Source: Eupransor demetentiae
Lineage (GTDB): Bacteria; Bacillota; Bacilli; Lactobacillales; Lactobacillaceae
DNA: 64,000 bases
Assembly (NCBI RefSeq): GCF_963930865.1
Contig: NZ_CAWVOH010000004.1
Coordinates: 1-64,000, forward strand
Direction of reading: 5' to 3'
In this document: one piece after another, positions 59,767-64,000 of the stretch
How the letters are laid out: each line of letters starts with the position of its first letter
Position numbering within the stretch: the stretch's first letter is position 1
The notes under the pieces: generated by a model
Databases searched by the model: none
Seen by the model: the letters and a program-made list of their open reading frames with translations, nothing else
What the model was told of the DNA's origin: nothing
Position numbers and translations under genes: made by a program

Positions 59767-61230
59767 ATGGTCGCAGAAATTAAGACATTGGTAACTTTTT
59801 TCGGTGCTACAGGTGATTTGGCAAAGCGTATGCTTTACCCATCTGTCTTTAATCTTTATAAGAAAGGTTACTTGAAGGAAAACTTTGCCGTGGTTGGAAC
59901 TTCCCGTCAAGATTTGACGAACGAAGAATTCCAAGACATGGTGCGCACTTCCATCAAGGATGGCGTTACTGACCAAAAGCAAGCCGAAGACTTTTTGGCC
60001 CACTTCTCATACTGTGCAAGTGATGTTACAGATGCTGCTGGTTATGCCGGCTTGAAGGACACCATCGACGCTGCTGAAAAGAAGTTCCAAATTCCTGGCA
60101 ACCGGATTTTCTACATGTCCGTCGCCCCTCGTTTCTTTGGTACCATTGCGCACTACTTGAAGTCCGAAGGTCTTTTGGCCAAGGAAGGCTTCAACCGCTT
60201 GATGATCGAAAAGCCATTTGGAACGTCATATGACACTGCCGAAAAGCTTCAAACTGAATTGGAAGACGCCTTTAACGACGACCAACTTTACCGTATCGAC
60301 CACTTCTTGGGTAAGGAAATGATTATGAACATCGCGCCAATTCGCTTCGGTAACCCCTTCATCGCCGCTGCCTGGAACAAGGACTACATCAAGAATGTCC
60401 AAGTTACTTTGGCCGAAACTTTGGGTGTTGAAGAACGTGCCGATTACTACGAAACTGCCGGTGCTTTGCTGGATATGATCCAAAACCACACCATGCAAAT
60501 CGTTGGTTGGTTGGCCATGGAAGAACCTAAGTCATTTAACGACAAGAACATCCGTGCTGCTAAGAACGCCGCCTTCTCCGCTTTGAAGATTTACAACAAC
60601 GAAGAAGTTGCCCGCTACTTCGTTCGTGGTCAGTACGGCGCTGGTGAAAACCCAGACTACAAGCCATACACGCAAGAACCAAACGTTCCTGCTGACTCAA
60701 AGAACAACACTTACATTGCAGGTGAATTGCAATTTAACACCCCTCGTTGGGAAGGTGTTCCTTTCTACATCCGTTCTGGAAAGCGTATGGCAAAGAAGAC
60801 CACTCGTATCGACATCGTCTTCAAGGCCGGTACTTTCCAAATGAACGCCGAACAGGAACCTCAAGAAACAGTACTTTCAATCGTTGTTTCACCTGATGCC
60901 GGTGTTCAATGGTCAATCAATGCCAAGGATGTTTCCGATAACTTCTCAACGCACTTGATTAACTTGAACTGGGCACCAACGGCCGAAGAAGTTAAGAATA
61001 CGCCAGCCCCTTACGAACGCATGATTCACGATTGTATGGATGGTAACGGTTCAAACTTTGCTGACTGGCACGGTGTTGCGACCGCTTGGAAGTTTACCGA
61101 CGCTATCTCAAAGGCTTACGCCGATGATGCCGCTCCATTGGAAACTTACGCATCTGGTTCAATGGGCCCTAAGGCTGCCGATGAATTGCTTGCCAAGAAC
61201 GGCGACCACTGGGTATTTAACGGTAAGTAA
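59767..61230 (+). CDS. zwf: Glucose-6-phosphate 1-dehydrogenase
   Basis: 487 residues, as in Leuconostoc G6PDH. FFGATGDLAKRMLYPSVFNLYKKG (about 10-33) is the coenzyme fold, RIDHFLGKEMIMN (about 177-189) the substrate-binding signature with catalytic His, and EKPFGTSYDTA the conserved EKPxG segment. It oxidises glucose 6-phosphate with NADP or NAD and feeds the phosphoketolase pathway. Start follows AAAGGGG. Codon use is biased as in highly expressed genes. Confidence 0.96.
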   Translation: MVAEIKTLVTFFGATGDLAKRMLYPSVFNLYKKGYLKENFAVVGTSRQDLTNEEFQDMVRTSIKDGVTDQKQAEDFLAHFSYCASDVTDAAGYAGLKDTIDAAEKKFQIPGNRIFYMSVAPRFFGTIAHYLKSEGLLAKEGFNRLMIEKPFGTSYDTAEKLQTELEDAFNDDQLYRIDHFLGKEMIMNIAPIRFGNPFIAAAWNKDYIKNVQVTLAETLGVEERADYYETAGALLDMIQNHTMQIVGWLAMEEPKSFNDKNIRAAKNAAFSALKIYNNEEVARYFVRGQYGAGENPDYKPYTQEPNVPADSKNNTYIAGELQFNTPRWEGVPFYIRSGKRMAKKTTRIDIVFKAGTFQMNAEQEPQETVLSIVVSPDAGVQWSINAKDVSDNFSTHLINLNWAPTAEEVKNTPAPYERMIHDCMDGNGSNFADWHGVATAWKFTDAISKAYADDAAPLETYASGSMGPKAADELLAKNGDHWVFNGK

Positions 61231-61237
61231 GATTAAA

Positions 61238-61271
61238 TAAAAAAGCCTGATGATTAATCAGGCTTTTTATT
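61238..61271 (+). terminator. Terminator of zwf
   Basis: Stem AGCCTGAT / ATCAGGCT with T run. Confidence 0.88.
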
Positions 61272-61285
61272 TTGGAGAGGACTAC

Positions 61286-61822
61286 ATGAAAAAAGTTAGC
61301 ATTATTGTTTCTGCATTGGTGATTATCGTTATTGGCTGCTTTATTGCCATCGGGCATTCCAATAGTAATCATTCCAATGATGAGAAAAGCAGCTCAAGTT
61401 CAATCAGTAAGTCTTCTTCAAGCAAGCAATCTTCCTCAGCGAAGAAGGAAAATCAAAGTAGCTCAAGCAGCCACGCTTCTTCTAATAATGACCAGGCCGC
61501 TGGTTCGGCGGGTCAATCTGCCACAACAAATGGTTCCACGAACACTGCTAACAACAATGGCGGTTACCCAACAAAACCTGCTGATTATGACACCCAAGCT
61601 GGGGGTAAAGGACACGCTGTCCACAATACGGCTGATGCGTTAGACATTATCAAACATGTAATGGGTGTCAATGATGATACCCTCTATGATGCATGGCCAG
61701 ATGAGTCCCAACCCAATTGCTATGACGTCAAAGTCCGTTCCAAAAGTATCATGGCCCAGGGTGGCACTGGCACCATTGCCCTCTACTATGTTTACTCAGA
61801 TGGAACATATAAAATTGGATAA
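61286..61822 (+). CDS. Secreted or membrane-anchored Ser-rich protein with C-terminal globular part
   Basis: 178 residues from the ATG at 61286 (GGAGAGG upstream). Hydrophobic N-terminus with VIGC at Cys18, a passable lipobox, then a Ser/Lys/Asn linker (about 28-95) and a 75-residue domain containing ADALDIIKHVMGVNDDTLYDAWPDE and GTGTIALYYVYSDGTYKIG. No family recognised. The N-terminus resembles the Ser-rich protein at 51244-51549. Flanked by terminators on both sides. Confidence 0.8.
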   Translation: MKKVSIIVSALVIIVIGCFIAIGHSNSNHSNDEKSSSSSISKSSSSKQSSSAKKENQSSSSSHASSNNDQAAGSAGQSATTNGSTNTANNNGGYPTKPADYDTQAGGKGHAVHNTADALDIIKHVMGVNDDTLYDAWPDESQPNCYDVKVRSKSIMAQGGTGTIALYYVYSDGTYKIG

Positions 61823-61856
61823 GCAAAAAGCAACCCAATCGGGTTGCTTTTTTAAT
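61823..61856. terminator. Bidirectional terminator
   Basis: Stem AGCAACCC / GGGTTGCT with A and T runs between converging genes. Confidence 0.88.
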
Positions 61857-62517
61857 ACACCGAAAGCCACAAGACAACTTGTAACACGATGATAATGGCA
61901 AGCATGATCAGCCAGCCGACCCCTGGCCAGGCATGATTTTCATAGTAGGAACGCGCTGCGCCCTCTTGGAAACCGTGCGAGGTCATTGCCATGGCCAAAC
62001 TCTCTGACCATTTTAAGGCGTGGACCAGTGCTTTGAAATAGAGCGTGGGCTGCCAAAAATGCAGGGCTTCGTCGCGCATCAAACCAGCGGCACGAATGTA
62101 GCCGAAAGCTTGCTTGAAACGGGGCATGAAGTTCAAGGCCCCAAGGATACCGTAGGCAAAGGTAGCCGAAAGCTTCAGATTTTGCTGAAGGGATGTTAGT
62201 AACAAATAGGGCGTCATGCCCAAGGTTAGCCAAGCGCCAACAAAGATGAAAGCCAGCACACGAGAGCCCATCACAAAGCCGAAGTGCAAATTAGCGGCGG
62301 GACTGCCCTGCCCATAAAGGTAGAAGGACCAGAAAGTTCCAAAAACCGGAATGATGGCAATCAGAAAGTAGAAGCCAATTTTTTTAAGTGAGGTGCGTTT
62401 TAGGAGCAAAATTAATAGCGCACTTGCTAGCAAAAAGAGGTTTAGCGTAACCGACTGCGTTAGAGCAATTTCCAAGGAAATGATAATCGCTAAAATTAAG
62501 CGCTGTGTCGCATTCAT
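61852..62517 (-). CDS. ykoC: ECF transporter membrane component, YkoC-like EcfT
   Basis: 221 residues, about five membrane segments. Coupling helices are near YIRAAGLMRDEA and AMAMTSHGFQ; the second usually reads ARG and is SHG here. It couples ATP hydrolysis to the substrate-binding S component. It follows the double ATPase with a 1-bp overlap. By gene order it fits YkoEDC, the hydroxymethylpyrimidine/thiamine-precursor importer. Confidence 0.78.
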   Translation of the reverse strand: MNATQRLILAIIISLEIALTQSVTLNLFLLASALLILLLKRTSLKKIGFYFLIAIIPVFGTFWSFYLYGQGSPAANLHFGFVMGSRVLAFIFVGAWLTLGMTPYLLLTSLQQNLKLSATFAYGILGALNFMPRFKQAFGYIRAAGLMRDEALHFWQPTLYFKALVHALKWSESLAMAMTSHGFQEGAARSYYENHAWPGVGWLIMLAIIIVLQVVLWLSVY

Positions 62518-63914
62518 CAGATAGCCACCTCCTTTTGATAGGTCAAAGAGCCATCCTGGTAGGACAGGTGCTGGTCGATGATTCTAACCAAGTCGCGAAC
62601 CTGGTGTGAAACCACTACAACGGTCAAGCGCAGCTCTCTTTGAACCACTTGAATCAAGGTCAAAACCTGGTCAATTGAGGCTTCATCCAAGCCAGCCAAG
62701 GGTTCGTCCATCAGCAAAACCTTGGGGGCCATAATTAACATCAAAATCAGCTGTAACTTCTTTTGCTGTCCCCCGGACAAGGTGTAAACGGAGCGGTCGT
62801 CCATCCCCGTCAGCCCGAGTTTTTCCAACCAATCTTGCCGGCGGTCAGCTTGCCAATAATCGGCGTGCGGACTCTTGCTGGCGACTTGGGCTAACTCTTC
62901 TTCGACGGTAATATCCAGAAACTGTTCAGTGGCGGATTGGAAGATCAACCCAACTTGGCGGTAATAGGCGCGTTTTTTCCACTTTGAAAGTGCTTTATTC
63001 TCGTAAATAAGGGTTCCTTGATAATTGTGGAGGTCCGCCAAGGTTTTCAGCAAGGTCGACTTGCCGACACCGTTGGGGCCAGTAATCAAAGTGATTTGCT
63101 GGTCATAAATGGCCAGTTCATCTTGATGCAAAACTTCGCGTTCACCGTTTTTTAGGTTGACATCTTCCAAGCTGTAAGTTGGAGCAGTGAGCGGAGCGGG
63201 CTCAATGCTGACATATTGGTCTCGATGCTCGAATTTCTGCCAGTCAGGGCGTGCAAGGCGTGCAAGCTGCTCACCCTGAACTTGGTAGAAATCCGTGATT
63301 TTATCCAGGTAACCAGCGGAATCATGGTCGGCCACCAAAATACCGTAACCCTCTTGGCTTAATTGATGGAGCATTCCCTGCAGTTCTCGGCGGGATTGCA
63401 AGTCCACGGCCGCAAAGGGCTCGTCCAACAGTAAGTATTTAGCACCAAGGGCCAAAACTTCAGCTAGCGCGACCTTTTGTAATTCACCCCCGGATAAAGT
63501 GACAAAGGGCCGGTCGACGAAGTCCGCAAGACCTACTCGAGTCAAGGACCAGGCAATTCGCCGGTCAATTTCGTCGTGTGGCAGGGCCAAATTTTCCAGT
63601 GCGAAAATAAATTCCTGCCTCACCGTTGGCATGGCGAACTGGCTGTCCGGATTTTGGAAAAGCAAACCAACTTCCTTGGCGCGGACATTGGCTGGTAGAT
63701 CCTTTAGGTCCGTACCATCAAGATTGATTTGACCAGCAACTTGACCGCCGTACTGAGGATACAAGCCAGCTAAAGCCTTCAATAAAGTTGATTTACCCGA
63801 ACCGGACGGCCCCATTAAAAGCGTCATATCGCCGCCCTTGAGTTCTAAACTGACGTCGGCGAGCACGGTTTGCTTTTGGTAACCGAGGTCCAAATTTTCA
63901 GCAATTAGGGCCAT
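62517..63914 (-). CDS. ykoD: ECF transporter double ATPase, YkoD-like
   Basis: 465 residues with two fused ABC domains: Walker A GPSGSGKST (about 34-42) and GPNGVGKST (about 282), signatures LSGGELQKVALAEVL and LSGGQQKKLQLI, Walker B KYLLLDEPFAAVD and KVLLMDEPLAGLD, and H-loops VADHDSAG and VVSHQVRD. The fused ATPase is typical of YkoD. It starts 2 bp after the upstream gene's stop. Confidence 0.88.
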   Translation of the reverse strand: MALIAENLDLGYQKQTVLADVSLELKGGDMTLLMGPSGSGKSTLLKALAGLYPQYGGQVAGQINLDGTDLKDLPANVRAKEVGLLFQNPDSQFAMPTVRQEFIFALENLALPHDEIDRRIAWSLTRVGLADFVDRPFVTLSGGELQKVALAEVLALGAKYLLLDEPFAAVDLQSRRELQGMLHQLSQEGYGILVADHDSAGYLDKITDFYQVQGEQLARLARPDWQKFEHRDQYVSIEPAPLTAPTYSLEDVNLKNGEREVLHQDELAIYDQQITLITGPNGVGKSTLLKTLADLHNYQGTLIYENKALSKWKKRAYYRQVGLIFQSATEQFLDITVEEELAQVASKSPHADYWQADRRQDWLEKLGLTGMDDRSVYTLSGGQQKKLQLILMLIMAPKVLLMDEPLAGLDEASIDQVLTLIQVVQRELRLTVVVVSHQVRDLVRIIDQHLSYQDGSLTYQKEVAI

Positions 63915-63916
63915 AA

Positions 63917-64000
63917 TTAGTCCTTCTTGGCGAGCAATTTAGAACGGTCCAAAAGCGTGGTAATTCCCTTCACCAAGACACCGCCGAAGAAGAAAATCGA
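63917..64000 (-). CDS. ykoE: C-terminal end of the ECF substrate component, YkoE-like (partial)
   Basis: 27 codons and a TAA; the frame continues beyond the right edge. The residues read IFFFGGVLVKGITTLLDRSK, then LLAKKD, a last membrane helix and basic tail. Assignment rests on order: YkoE precedes YkoD and YkoC in hydroxymethylpyrimidine importers. A TPP riboswitch would be expected outside the window. Confidence 0.55.
   Translation of the reverse strand, partial: SIFFFGGVLVKGITTLLDRSKLLAKKD

Overview
The window looks like chromosomal DNA from a heterofermentative lactic acid bacterium. The best fit is the Leuconostoc/Fructobacillus/Weissella branch of Lactobacillaceae, but the genus is not fixed. 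Support comes from a phosphoketolase gene, a glucose-6-phosphate dehydrogenase gene, the low-GC Gram-positive WalRK-YycHI-HtrA-RlmH block, the rpsF-ssb-rpsR and gdpP-rplI-dnaB clusters, DUF4811 beside a drug exporter, and giant serine-rich proteins with KxYKxGKxW signal peptides. Most genes lie on the minus strand. I see no insertion sequence, prophage or CRISPR array.

Layout. 1-8.8 kb: two adjacent serine-rich repeat surface proteins; the first runs off the left edge and the second ends in a NEAT-like domain. 9-16 kb: prfC and an oppABCDF peptide importer. 16.3-20.1 kb: a polar amino-acid ABC operon with two binding proteins. 20.3-26.2 kb: ABC-F protein, VOC protein, tRNA-Lys, YagU-like protein, signal peptidase, CadD-like transporter and a LysM peptidoglycan hydrolase. 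26.4-31 kb: a drug exporter/DUF4811 pair with a divergent TetR gene, a second TetR gene coupled to an ion permease, and a tautomerase. 31-34.7 kb: small housekeeping genes, tRNA-Ser and rlmH. 34.7-35.1 kb: an intergenic cluster of DnaA boxes. 35.1-41 kb: htrA, yycI, yycH, walK and walR, without walJ. 41.1-42.1 kb: prs. 42.2-46.3 kb: an ABC exporter followed by eight tandem genes for a 40-residue peptide family. 46.4-51.5 kb: HAD phosphatase, phosphoketolase, GntR/UTRA regulator, YbaK and a small Ser-rich protein. 51.6-56.9 kb: dnaB, rplI, gdpP, rpsR, ssb, rpsF. 57-61.8 kb: NhaC antiporter, MFS transporter, zwf and a Ser-rich secreted protein. 61.9-64 kb: a YkoEDC-type ECF importer, cut by the right edge.

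The most unusual element is the eight-copy peptide array at 44.0-46.3 kb. Seven of the eight genes have a recognisable promoter element and all eight have their own ribosome binding site and terminator. None of the peptides has a leader, a double-glycine site or a cysteine. An ABC exporter without a peptidase domain lies just downstream. Two copies carry WalR-type boxes (TGTWAH-N5-TGTWAH) at the same distance upstream of their promoters. The same box type lies upstream of the LysM hydrolase and upstream of the first serine-rich protein. This suggests, as inference, that the peptides belong to a cell-envelope regulon controlled by the WalRK system encoded 3-8 kb away.
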